NCBI GenBank assembly: GCA_028386065.3
Contig: JAKUCV010000262.1
Coordinates: 117,203 to 181,202 of the forward strand
Length of the DNA stretch: 64,000 nt
Direction of reading: 5' to 3'
From: Turnera subulata
Lineage: Eukaryota > Streptophyta > Magnoliopsida > Malpighiales > Passifloraceae
Below, one piece after another: positions 23,599 through 33,699 of this stretch; within the stretch, counting starts at the first letter, position 1, and each line of letters begins with the position of its first letter. The position numbers and the translations under genes were made by a program. Under the pieces are notes generated by a model. It ran no database searches. It had not been told where the DNA came from and worked only from the letters and a program-made list of their open reading frames with translations.

Positions 23599-24100
23599 CC
23601 ATGTGGTTTTATATTTAGATTATTTATTCTTTATATATTGCAATTTAAATTATTTTTTGTTGTTAACTATCTTTTCTTTAAAAAGTGATAAGATTTAAAT
23701 CTATCCTATTTAAATTTTAAATTTTTTTAAATATGACAATTAGTTGGAGCTTTTTATGCGATCAAATTAGAATTACATATGTGAGTACTATAAAGAGATT
23801 TTCCTTATTACATATCTGCAATCAATCTCTTATTGTATTTAGTTTCGTACCAATAGTATTTTCACAATCACTTTTGCTTTTTCTTTCCTATGTAACTAAA
23901 TAAATTTTTTGTATTTATATAGAAAAGGTTATTCAATTTCTCCTATTTCACAAGTGGGTATTATTATTTCATTGCACAAATGAGTATCTCATAGTTATGT
24001 TCTTTTTTAAAAAAAAAATCATGCAAGTTCTGAAAAATTCATGCATTTTATTTTAACAACTATTGAAACAAGCTCGTGTAATGCACGGGGATTTTACTAG
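23560..24100 (+). mobile_element. Small non-autonomous Helitron
   Basis: Starts A|TCTATTATATATATATAT and ends with a hairpin (CTCGTG-TAATG-CACGGG), seven to eight bases, then CTAG|T at 24097-24100. Insertion between A and T, a TC start, a hairpin and a CTAG end are diagnostic of Helitrons. The 541-bp interior is AT-rich and has no gene. Its termini resemble the minus-strand candidate at 2794-3213, so both may belong to one family. Confidence 0.65.
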
Positions 24101-24448
24101 TTAAGTACACTACACTGAACTTGTAACAGCCCGGGTAAAATTTTTGATTTTTACCGGGACTGTAAAAGTCTTTTTACCGTGATTTACTGTTGAATTAATC
24201 TTGGGTGATTAATTCAAGGTAAATCGGACGTCGTTTTTCGAAACCGAGAGTTTTTCCCGCGCTCGTGATTTTTCCGTGGATTTTTCGGACCTAAGTTGGT
24301 ATTTTTCGGGTTTCGGAATTTCTCGGAAAATCACATCGGAAAATAACTAAGGGGGTATCAGTTATTTTCTGGTCCGGACCGGACTCACTTCAACAATGCA
24401 GACAAGCTGTATTATTGAAGGAATCACAGGCGCACAGTGTTTCACGTC

Positions 24449-24456
24449 TATAAAAG
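24449..24456 (+). promoter_or_regulatory. LTR TATA box (first LTR)
   Basis: TATAAAAG in the context CACGTCTATAAAAGAATGG, 327 bp into the LTR, immediately upstream of the purine tract. The second LTR has the same box at 27209-27216. Confidence 0.6.
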
Positions 24457-24462
24457 AATGGA

Positions 24463-24715
24463 AGCTGGAGAGGAAGAGGAGGAGAAGAGAAAAAAAAAAA
24501 GAAAAGGAGAGGAAAAAGAAAAAGAGAGGAAAAGGAAAAAAAAAGGAAAAAAACAACAACACACAGAATAAACGGAAAAAAAAAAAGAGAAGAGGGGAAA
24601 AAAAATAAAACAACAAATGAAAAAAAAAGAAGGAAGAAGAAATTGAAAGGAAAATAGAAAGGAAAAAGAAAGAAATAGAAAAAAAGGAAGAAAAAAAAAA
24701 GAAAATCGGAAAATA
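24463..24715 (+). repeat. Polypurine leader tract (first LTR)
   Basis: About 250 bases of almost only A and G directly downstream of the TATA box, so probably in the transcript leader. The other LTR has it at 27223-27500 with different run lengths. Long open frames called here on both strands (poly-Phe, or poly-Lys/Glu) are artefacts. Confidence 0.8.
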
Positions 24716-24774
24716 GCGTGAACAGTGCGTCACCTCCTCCCCACTGACACTGTGCACGCCGACGGGTTCTGGGC

Positions 24775-25451
24775 CTTGGAACGACATTGACCCTGAAGCT
24801 AGTGGGGTCGTTGTTGATGTTGACCTGGATACTGTCGCTCCACGAGAACCACATACCGCCTCTGTCGTCCTGACCAGGAAGCTCGAACCGATTTGCTTGA
24901 GGGAACCGGAGTGGGATGAGACCGTGATCGTCCTGAGGCTGCCACTAGGTCTCGGTAAGAAGAACCATATTGGGCTTGTATTGGTTCTTCAGGTCCCTCA
25001 GAGTACGCGAGAACTCCTGGGAACGCCTTGCGACTCCTCTGCAGTTCCACACTAGTAGTCAGGCCTTGGGGCAAGTTACGGGCAGACGAGATACTCTGGG
25101 CATGCTCTGGGCCGTCATCGAGAGTTGGTAGTAGGTTCCTTGCTCCAGGGTATGGCAAGTGGACTCCAGGTTGAACTCCTGAAGCCTCTCGGAGATGAAG
25201 AACATGATGGAGTTGGCCGATCCGTAGTAGGAGGTCCTCAGAGTGCCACGGTCCTCTAGGAAGAACACATCTTCCATGGGAGTGACGAAGAACCGCGATG
25301 AGTAGAGTTCGTCGACGAAGACCAGTCGCGACATCCTGCCGAGCTCGTTCGGTAGCTCTTCAGCACGTTCGTTAACCACGCTGTAGTCCAGCCGGTTTCT
25401 TCTGCCTAGATTGGCACCTTCGACGAAGAAGACTGATGAGGGAGCAGGCAT
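24775..25451 (-). pseudogene. Antisense gene A, copy 1 (unknown domain + truncated endonuclease)
   Basis: It starts MPAPSSVFFVEGANLG at 25451 and matches gene A of the second element (60311-60994) along its whole length. Residues 1-130 are an unknown domain. From about 131 the protein turns into the N-terminal part of an apurinic-type endonuclease as in LINE ORF2 (LLVWNCRGV, PNMVLLTE, RGGMWFSWSD). Two in-frame stops break it: TGA at 25059-25061, exactly where the endonuclease part begins, and TAG at 24945-24947. The deletion that truncated the LTR also removed the natural stop, so the last frame runs on into the LTR. The first 130 residues remain open. Confidence 0.75.
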
Positions 25452-25565
25452 GTTGTGTTAGGACGTGTGGGTGTTTGATTTTTCAGAGTTTTGTGGTTTT
25501 TGGTTGCCTGAATGTTTTGTTGCTTTTAAAATGCTTTTGATGATTTACACCTCACCGCTCCGTTT

Positions 25566-25573
25566 CTTTTATA
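25566..25573 (-). promoter_or_regulatory. TATA box of antisense gene A, copy 1
   Basis: TATAAAAG on the minus strand, 115 bp upstream of the gene A ATG. The second element has the same octamer at 61109-61116, also 115 bp from its ATG. Conserved sequence and spacing support a real promoter. Confidence 0.55.
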
Positions 25574-26318
25574 CTCTTATGGGGAGCGTGATTACCGTTT
25601 TTGATTTACAAGATTTTGCTTTTTGAAAATTTGCCGTTGCTTCATTTATTGCTACGTTACTTTATACGCTTTTTGGGCTACCATGCCAGAGTTTTTCAGC
25701 CTTTTTCCATCTTATGATTTTCTTTCGCTCTGGCTACTTTGTCTTTTCTTTTCATGGTTTTACTATATTTTTCTGCATCTTTTATCACATGCATTCGTAA
25801 CCGTTGAGGCTGGACTGATGGGACCGTACCTCGAGTAGAGCGCATGTGCGACAAGCTTACAGCTGTTCGGACATCGTGGAGAGATAAGAGACTTGACAGA
25901 CGTTTTTGGCTCATGCGGAATTTGTGAGCAAGTGGATAGCGTTTCTTTCGAGGGACACAGGACGCTCTCGTGATCGTCACCGTGCGAGTTAACGGTCGTC
26001 TTTTTCACGAGGGAAACAGACGTCACCGTTAGTCGCACGTGTTACGTTTCTTGGATTCATGGATGTTTACGTCCGATACGAGCACCGATCATGAAAACGT
26101 GTTTTGTTTTAACTTCTTTATATTTTGGTTTTGTTAAACGAGATTTAATTTTTAATTTATTTATGATTGATTTTATATTCTTATTGTTGATTTTTATTTT
26201 GCTTTGAAATGTTATATTTTTCTGATTAACGAGAGATTTCGTAACACAAGAGAATTTTGATTTAAAAAGAAAACTTATTTATTATTTCATAATAGTTTTA
26301 CAACAGAGAAGAAGTACT
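25574..26318. other. Spacer between antisense genes B and A, copy 1
   Basis: No gene. A block at about 25829-25925 (CTCGAGTAGAGCGCATGTG, GACAAGCTTACAGCTGTTC, GACGTTTTTGGCTCATGCGG) is conserved in the second element at about 61368-61462 and probably contains upstream control sites of gene A or the 3' end of gene B. The rest is T-rich. Confidence 0.5.
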
Positions 26319-26696
26319 CTATGGAGCTACTTGCTTCTCAAGATCTTTTACAAGTTTTTGTACGTTCTTCATGTGAGGGAAGAGCTCCGCGCATGCCAGA
26401 TCGATTTGCGCCACCGCCGAGCTGTTCTTCTTCAGTGAGACATTCAGCTGCGTTAGCATCTGCTGCGGAGTGCTGCTCTCAGCTATCGCCTTGCCCTTCT
26501 TGTCCTCACCTTTCTTGGGAGCACGCTTCTTTCGTCGTTTTGGGGAGACGACCATGTGTTCCTTCAGGCCGACGATGTTGGTTTTGAACCGTTTCTTGGG
26601 AGGTTCTTCCTCGGAGCTTGTCGGGAAGGCAGTGCCACCGATGTAGCTGTTGTTCTCAGAGTCTGAGGTAGTTCTTGATCTCAGTGGAGAGTCCAT
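26319..26696 (-). CDS. Antisense gene B, copy 1 (basic nuclear-type protein)
   Basis: An intact frame of 125 residues starting MDSPLRSRTTSDSENNS. It aligns throughout with gene B of the second element (132 residues, starts MDSLLRSRTTSDSEDNS). The N terminus is Ser/Thr-rich and acidic. Two basic clusters (PPKKRFK and PKRRKKRAPKK) look like nuclear localisation signals. The last 45 residues form a probable amphipathic or coiled-coil helix (MLTQLNVSLKK, VQKLVKDLEKQV). No domain family is recognised. It lies upstream of gene A on the same strand, next to the LTR. It stays open in both elements, whereas gene A is broken in this one. Function unknown. Confidence 0.6.
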   Translation of the reverse strand: MDSPLRSRTTSDSENNSYIGGTAFPTSSEEEPPKKRFKTNIVGLKEHMVVSPKRRKKRAPKKGEDKKGKAIAESSTPQQMLTQLNVSLKKNSSAVAQIDLACAELFPHMKNVQKLVKDLEKQVAP

Positions 26697-26730
26697 GACT
26701 GTGTGAGAGTATACCAGTCATGAGGTTTGG

Positions 26731-26739
26731 TATTTATAA
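26731..26739 (-). promoter_or_regulatory. TATA box of antisense gene B, copy 1
   Basis: On the minus strand it reads CTTATAAATACC, about 35 bp upstream of the ATG at 26696. The second element has TTATATAAAC at 62272-62280 at the same distance. This would give a very short leader. Confidence 0.5.
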
Positions 26740-26869
26740 GTGGATGAGATGTCGCTTAAGGGTATAAGCGGTATCTCATGTTGAGGTTGGACACCTGGCA
26801 GAGTGTGCCAGAACCTTATCGTGGTAGGACCCACGGATAAGACGGAATTTCGGGGACGAAATTCTTTTT

Positions 26870-26882
26870 AAGGTGGGTAGAC
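26870..26882 (+). other. Polypurine tract before second LTR, copy 1
   Basis: AAGGTGGGTAGAC lies directly before TGTAACAGCCC, preceded by AATTTCGGGGACGAAATTC. This is the expected plus-strand priming site and the usual 3' internal end of Tekay/Del-type chromoviruses. Confidence 0.7.
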
Positions 26883-29693
26883 TGTAACAGCCCGGGTAAA
26901 ATTTTTGATTTTTACCGGGACTGTAAAAGTCTTTTTACCGTGATTTACTGTTGAATTAATCTTGGGTAATTAATTCAAGGTAAATCGGGCGTCGTTTTTC
27001 GAAACCGAGAGTTTTTCCGCGCTCGTGATTTTTCCGTTGATTTTTCGGACCTAAGTTGGTATTTTTCGGGTTTCGGAATTTCTCGAAAAATCACACCGGA
27101 AAATAACTAAGGGGGTATCAGTTATTTTCTGGTCCTGACCGGACTCGCTTCAACAATGCAGACAAGCTGCATTATTGAAGGAATCACAGGCGCACAGTGT
27201 TTCACGTCTATAAAAGAATGGAAGCAGGAGAGGAAGAGGAGGAGAAGAGGGAAAAAAAAAAAAGAAAAGGAGAGGAAAAAGAAAAAGAGAGGAAAAGAAA
27301 AAAAAAAGGAAAAAAAAGAAAAAAAGAAAAAAAGAAAAAAAAAACAACAACACATAGAATAAACGGAAAAAAAAAGAGAAGAGGGGAAAAAAAATAAAAC
27401 AGCAAATGAAAAAAAAAAAGAAGGAAGAAGAAATTGAAAGAAAAGTAGAAAGGAAAAAGAAAGAAATAGAAAAAAAAGGAAGAAAAAAAATCGGAAAATA
27501 GCGTGAACAGTGCGTCACCTCCTCCCCACTGACACTGTGCACGCCGACGGGTTCTGGGCCGCCTCTCGCCGCCACCACCGTGCTCGCAGGGCCGACGCGA
27601 CCTCAACCCCGTTGCCCCTGAGTCATTCCGTCCACCGTGGCACCGTGACGCGCCTTTGACCCGGCGGAGAACCCGGCGGATCTGCTTCAACCCCGTCTGC
27701 CGCCTCATGCCGACGACGCAGCGCCGCCCTTCCCACCGTCCACGGAGTCGCCTTCGTCCGCCGCTTCCGTTGGTGAGCTCGCTTCCCTTCCTCGCGCCTC
27801 GCCGTCGTCGCCAGCTGCTACCCGAGGTGAGCAGATCCGGGTTTGCGACGACCCGTGTCTTTTGGACGGGTCGTGTTTCTGGGTTGTGGGCTTCGTCTGG
27901 GTTGGGCGTGGGCCGGCTGGGCTTGCACAGTGCGAGCCTCGGCCTGGTCCTGTTCAGCCCAGTCCCTTTAATAAAAAAAAACAATTTACATATATATATA
28001 TATATATTTATACATAATCTGATATATAATTTTGGAAAAAAATTATATATTTATTTTGAGAAAATTATGGACAATATAATTCTGGTATTTTTAGGAAAAT
28101 ATAAATATATATACTTTGATAAATAATTAAGTTTGGTTTTGAAAAACTATTTTTAATTGGAAAAATATATATATGTGTATCATCAAAATAATTTCTGGAA
28201 ATTTAATTTATGTATTATTTTCTCTGGAAAATTATAGTTATGGAGAGATATATATATGTACTTTCAAACTAAAGGTATTTATAATTTTGGTGTTGGAAAA
28301 TATTATTATATATTTAGAAAAAGATAAATACTCTATATATTTTCTGAAAATTATAAATAGGTTATTATTTTTCTGGAAAATTATGATGATTATTATTTTG
28401 GAAATTATAATTAATTTGTGAAAATATTTTTAAGAGAGTTTTGATTAAAGTATGGTACCAAAATTGTATTCGGAAATACGTACGGTAAAATATTTTCGGT
28501 AAAAGGAAATAATGAAGGATAAGAACCGGGATGGGATTATTTCGCAGTATTGGCATCATAGTATACCGATTATGTGCATTTATGTGTATATATGGTTTTA
28601 TTGTATAGGTTCGGATATCGGGCAGTTTCCCGAGGAGCCGGCGTCGGACCGGTCATTTTTTCGGAGTTGAGTAATCGGCCAAGGTGAGGATGGATTTCCT
28701 TCAATATGTGCCTGTATTACTCGGTTATCATGTTTGTTGATTGTTGCACTGTTGTTTGTCACATTTGTTGTGATTGTGGTCGGGATGTTTATCCCATGTT
28801 GGTTTTTGGGATATTTATTCCCGTGTTGATTTTCTGTGTCTTTTGGAATAAGTATAACGGAATTAATAATAAATTGTGACAAGGATGTCGATCCTTGGTA
28901 TTTTGGATGGGATGTCTATCCCGGTATTTTGGTTAGGGATGTTGATCCCTGTGATTTGATTTTAAATGATGATAATATAATTGTCACGTGGTAAGTAGAG
29001 GTACGACCGGATGGTTTGAGACTGTTTTGTGGTGCCATGATCTGGGTTACTTGTGATGGGCATGTTGATGCCGGTTTGATTGGGATATTGATCCCTGAGT
29101 TTGATATTGGGATGTTGATCCCGGGTTCTTTTTGATCTGGCACCAGGAACAGGCTGATAACCTGGTACGACCCTAGCTTATCCGTGACGGGGCCCGGAAA
29201 AGATAAAATTGGAAATTGGTTTTATTTGAGTCTTTTCGGTCTTGGACCGGTTTTGGGTCGAGTCTTTTGATCGGCTGTTGTGCCTGTTTTTGGCTTGAGT
29301 AATTTTAGTGTGCATATTGATTGTCTTTCCTTCGTCGGTGAGCACTTCGGACTCACCCCTCACCTGCGGGCTTTCATCCTGTAGGATGAGTTATTTGTGG
29401 TACAAGATTGGTGCATTCCAGACAGGCTGAGGCGTTATCCCTTGGACAGGACTTGGATCCATAGTTTGCATCTATGTCGCATACAGTGTTTATGTGAGTT
29501 ATTAAGTCTTCCGCTGTGCATTGTTTTATTATTGTTGGGCCATTGGGCGAGTTGATGTTATTACTGTTTCTACTTTGGGCTGTTGAGCCCGGATTTCTAT
29601 TGTATACACTGTATGCTGGTCTTATTTTGGTTGGGTCGTCATAGTTCCGGCACGTATTTACTGTGTACGGTAAATACGGGTCGGGGCGTTTCA
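26883..29693 (+). mobile_element. Second LTR of copy 1, complete (2.8 kb)
   Basis: Begins TGTAACAGCCCGGG and ends GGGGCGTTTCA. In order it has a TATA box (27209), a polypurine leader (27223-27500), a GC-rich exon-like block ending in a splice-donor-like GAG|GTGAGC (27827), an AT-rich stretch, an acceptor-like TGTATAG|GTTCGG (about 28607), a donor-like CCAAG|GTGAGG (about 28683), eight GGGAT-ATCCC palindromes (28782-29122), and TGGGCC-type motifs near the end. No protein gene is supported. The frames at 27656-28126 and elsewhere follow the base composition. Confidence 0.85.
28782..29122 (+). repeat. Array of eight GGGATGTTGATCCC-type palindromes
   Basis: Units lie at 28782-28795, 28808-28822, 28881-28896, 28909-28922, 28935-28950, 29059-29072, 29082-29095 and 29109-29122. 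The core is GGGATRTYKATCCC. One unit has matched changes on both arms (GGCATGTTGATGCC), keeping the palindrome. Confidence 0.85.
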
Positions 29694-29698
29694 GAACT

Positions 29699-31324
29699 GC
29701 CGGAAACACATCTATACATCTCTAAAATTGTTGCCACGTGGTAGCATATGTATTTAGTATTTTAAACTTAACTAGTACACTACCCTTGAGTTTCATTGGC
29801 TTGGCTTGTCATTTTTTTCTTCTTCATATGTTTTTTTTTCAAAGAATAGATTTTTAATATTAATTATATATCTATTCAATAACTAAATATTTTTCATGCA
29901 AAGGAAAAGCCAATTATTAAATCTTTTCTCTACAAAAATGATATTGAATGATGGTTATTGATTAAAGAATTTGGATAGGTACTGACTCACTTTGAAAAAT
30001 ATTAGTAAAATAAAGTAATAATAATAAAATAATAATAATAATGATTCACTTTAAAAAATATTAATGAAAATAAAATAATAATATTACAGCAATAATAATG
30101 CATATCACTTAAAGAAAAAATTAATAACAATAAAGTAATAATAATATAGTAAAAATAATACTTACTCACTTTAAAAAATATTAATAAAAATATAATAATC
30201 ATATTACTTAATCAATTAAAAGAATATTAATAAAAATACAGCAATAGTAATACTTACTCACTTTAAAAAATATTAATAAAAATACTTACTCACATAAAAC
30301 ATACAGAAATAAAAATATAATAATACAGATAAAATAGTCCAAGGAAATGAATACATAAGAGAATAGAAGAGATACTTACTCGTGGAGATGGAAGCGCAAT
30401 GAATAGTGAATAAATAAGAGATTCCTAAAACTTTTTTCTGCATTTTTAGTAATAAATTATTATTAAAAATACAATAAAAATTCAATTGTAATAAATAAAT
30501 AATATTTCTTTACCTCTACATTATTATAATACAACAATAACAATGCTTACTCACTTTAAAAAAAATCATAATAAAAATATGGTGTCAATCAGGGGCGGAT
30601 CCCATGGGGGAGCAGGGGCCCAGACCTCCCTTAAATCCAATATAATCATACTTATGGTGATATGATTAAATGAATTTATATTTGTTTGGTGGTGTGATGC
30701 GCCTTAATTCAGGGAAACAGCGCGGGTTCGACCGATACAATAACAATATTACTTACTTAGAAAGATATTATTAAAAATAAAGTAATAATAATAGTTTTTC
30801 TTAAAAAATATTGATGATAATACAATAATAATGATACTTACACACTTTTGAAAAATATTAAAAAAACAAAGTAATAATATTTCAATAATAATAATACTTA
30901 GGAAAATTTAATAAAAATTACAATAATAATACACTTACTCACTTAAAAAATGTTAATAGACCATGGGATATGAATATATAAGAGAAGAGAAGAGAAAAGA
31001 TGCTTATTTGTAAACAACGTAGACAACGTGTATTAGTAAAAGTACTAAAAAGTGCTTGGGTCATCTATTTAAATAGGAAAAAGTGTAAGAAAAAATTAGA
31101 AGAGATAATTTTAAAAAGATAATTTCAATTAAAAAGATAAAGAGATAATTTAAAAGAGTCTATTTTCAAGAGGTAATTTGTAAAAAAAAAAATCTTAAAG
31201 ACCATACAATATGATGTCATATGTCTTCTTCATATGTGTCTCTACTATTTATATATATAATATTTTTTATCCCAATTAATTACTGTATAAGTTTCTTTAC
31301 TTTTTTCTCCTACTTATATTTTGT
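29699..31324. repeat. AT-rich degenerate minisatellite
   Basis: Between about 29984 and 30960 a unit containing TTACTCACTTTAAAAAATATT followed by AATAAAAATA and AATAATAAT recurs at least eight times with irregular spacing of roughly 50-90 bp. A SINE-like insertion interrupts it at 30591. The flanks (29699-29983 and 30961-31324) are AT-rich without genes. Confidence 0.65.
30591..30740 (+). mobile_element. SINE-like element, copy 1
   Basis: Starts AGGGGCGGATCCCATGGGG and shares the head (GCGGATCC ... AGACC ... CCC) with the copy at 53886. It ends with a tRNA-type box B, GGGTTCGACC, at 30724-30733. Its GC-rich head stands out sharply from the AT-rich minisatellite. The box A equivalent is degraded and no site duplication was found. 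Confidence 0.5.
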
Positions 31325-31646
31325 ATTAGGTTCAGAAATCGAAACTAATTATAAATATATATATTAAATTTATACAATGTGTTTGAACTATTTATAAAAC
31401 CTACTTATTAGGTTCGAAAATCGGAATCAATAATACATATATACTACCCAATTCATTGAATTTGATCCTTACATTGTCTTTATGTAACGGCAATCAAAAT
31501 CTACTTACTAAACATATAAACCTAGTTATCTATACCTATATTTATTTATTAGGTTATGAATTGAAACTAATTATAAATATAAATATTAAATTTATACAAC
31601 ATAAATTATTTACAAAGATTTATAAAATTAATAAATAGATAATGGG
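31325..31646. repeat. AT-rich tandem units, inverted copy at 44872-45240
   Basis: A unit reading TTAGGTTCAGAAATCGAAAC then TTATAAATATATATATTAAA and TTTATACAA recurs at about 31328, 31407 (partial) and 31553. Its reverse complement is on the other side of the Copia element. The Copia element therefore inserted inside or beside a larger palindromic repeat. Confidence 0.6.
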
Positions 31647-31651
31647 ATTCT

Positions 31652-32862
31652 TGTTGGCCCAAAAGTGGCTAAGAGGGGGGATGAATTAGCCTTGCTGATT
31701 AAAGCCTAATTTGGCGTCTCAGATGCCAAATTGTTTTTCTCTCTAAATTTGTGTTTATGACTACTAATGAACACACTAATTAAAATGCTAAGAGTAAGGG
31801 GTTAGAGAAAAAGTGACACAGGATTTATAGTGGTTCGCCACACAGGACTACCTCCACTACTCAAGGATCCCCTTTGAGATTTCTAACTCACTCTTATTAT
31901 GGTTTTTCACTGGTTCAACCACTAACCTATAATACAAGTTTTTCTCTAGGCTCAACTCAAACCTCACATACTCACCACAAAGCTTTCACTGGCTTTGCCT
32001 TACACAAACCCTTTGAAACAGAAAGTATTTCTAAGTACAACAACTTTTCCCTTCAAATATTATCACTCAATGAATGAACTAAGAAAAGTGTTTATCTCTC
32101 TCTTTTTTTTTGCTTGACTTGAGAACTGCAAGTGCACTATCTTTGCCTGAATTCAGAATCTCTGTTTTGGCAGCTCTGAAGTTCTCCTTGAGTCAGCATC
32201 TCTTTATATAGAGGCAGGAGGGATAATTTCAATTCAAATTGATCTTTTAGTTGTCCCTTTCGTTCCAGCCCGTTTCGTTGTCAGAGGTGCCAAAGTGTCA
32301 ACGTTTTTCTTCCCTGTTGTCTCTTTCACGCTTTGGCACGAGACCCATCAGACTGCAGCTTTTTGACCATTGATGACATTGTTTAGCATAGTCCTAGGTT
32401 GGTCCTAGGAAGTTTAAATTCAGCTGCCTTTTGATTTGTTTAAGGTTGCTTTTATCACAGAATCAATCCCAAAAATGGTAGGTACTAGGTTTGTTGACCA
32501 TGCCAATAGGGATTAAACAAACATAAGTGGCATGGGAGTTGGCACTTTGAAAGCGACATCTCATGCTCCAAAACTAATCCCACTCACTCATCTTCTAAGG
32601 CTTGATTGTGATGTTTGATCATGGATTGGAGGCTCCTCATGTGAGCTGCAATACATGGTTAGGCACAACAATGCTACAGATAGGTTTGTCATAATCAAAA
32701 CCTAGTTAGTGTATTCAAATATATAATAATAATTGGTATAATTAATTGTATTTAAAGGCATATTATAATAGTATAATTAATGTCTCATTTTAGTGCATGC
32801 CTTATGTTAATAAGCTCAATTAATTATCCTTAAGTAACTTCCTAATCATCATCCGATTCACA
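31652..32862 (-). mobile_element. Copia 3' LTR (1.2 kb)
   Basis: On the plus strand it runs from TGTTGGCCCAAAAGTGGC to CCGATTCACA. It matches the right LTR (40557-40743 plus 43832-44866). The minus-strand TATA box is CTATATAAAGA at 32201-32211. The adjoining polypurine tract (minus strand AAAAAAGGCGGAGAA, 32863-32877) marks the internal border. Confidence 0.9.
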
Positions 32863-32877
32863 TTCTCCGCCTTTTTT

Positions 32878-33699
32878 ACGCTGACAAACCTTAAACAAAT
32901 GTGGAGATGTGAATGTATGCTCCCCCTCAACATATGCTCCCCCTAGATAAAATACTTTTCCAATTTGTCCATCTTTCAAGCGGTTAGAGCATAAGGAGCA
33001 GAAAAATAAATTGAAAACATAAAATTTAAAATCCGCATTATATTAAAAGAAAATGAACATGTCGAAAAATATAGATCCACATGCTCCCGAACCTAAATCT
33101 CTCGCACAACCTAGTAATCTCTCCCCCTTTTGGCATCACAAAAAGCACAATAAGGGTGGACAGATTGGCACCAAGAATGCCATAACAGAAAACAGCAACA
33201 GACAGTAGACAAAACCAGTCAAGAACTAAGTAAACAGCAACAGAAAGACATATTGGCATTGAAGATGCCACAACTACCAGCAAAGTACAATAAACAGATA
33301 AACAAGCATAAATAAAACATGCAAGATCCTAGGTGAGCATCAGATTTGGATGGCCATGTGGAAGTCAAACACTAGCAGATTTCTAGTCGGATGAGGAATC
33401 AGTAGACTCATCTGCATCCTCAGCAATCAACAAATCCAGCTGCACTTTACCCATTTCCATAAGCTTGCTCATCAGACCTTTAAGCTCAAGAAGCTCCTCT
33501 TTCACATCCTTTATCTCCTCAGTAAGAGCCTCAATGCAAGCATCCTTAGAGGCACTCGGCTAAACCACATAGAAGATCCCATGCTTATTCTTTTTAAGGT
33601 GCATTTTTCTAAGAGTGGTTGTACATATGGAGTCACCAAGAATAGGATGATGCACATTGGTGGGAATTACACCAAAATGGCGAGGAATTAGGGTGATGA
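32878..33699 (-). other. Copia internal DNA downstream of ORF3
   Basis: No intact frame. This is probably the 3' untranslated part and decayed end of the third reading frame. Confidence 0.5.

Larger units (their letters stand above)
24122..24774 (+). mobile_element. First LTR of copy 1, truncated
   Basis: Matches 26883-27556 nearly base for base until GGTTCTGGGCC, then changes abruptly into the 3' end of the antisense gene. The remaining 2.1 kb of the LTR, the primer-binding site and the start of the internal region are missing, consistent with one deletion. Confidence 0.85.
24122..29693 (+). mobile_element. LTR element with antisense gene pair (copy 1)
   Basis: The element starts TGTAACAGCCCGGG, ends GGGGCGTTTCA and is flanked by the 5-bp duplication GAACT (24117-24121 and 29694-29698). 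The first LTR is truncated to 653 bp; the second is complete at 2811 bp. Between them lie two minus-strand genes and the 3' internal end AATTTCGGGGACGAAATTC followed by a purine tract. That ending is characteristic of plant Ty3/Gypsy chromoviruses of the Tekay/Del type. No gag, protease, RT or integrase remains. The element is non-autonomous and probably lost its 5' internal region by deletion. Confidence 0.85.

Noticed and set aside
24362..24854. Long open frames rich in Phe/Leu or Lys/Glu (also 27122-27578 and 27156-27397)
   Set aside because: They exist only because the LTR leader is almost pure purine; they differ in frame and length between the two LTR copies.
28782..29122. Regularly repeated palindromes resembling a CRISPR array
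   Set aside because: The spacing is irregular, the units are 14 bp, and they lie in a plant LTR; CRISPR arrays are prokaryotic and have longer, constant repeats.
31230..31270. Helitron start (TCTCTACTATTTATATATA)
   Set aside because: The 5' end looks right, but no matching hairpin plus CTRR end could be found; the CTAGT at about 45713 lacks a hairpin.
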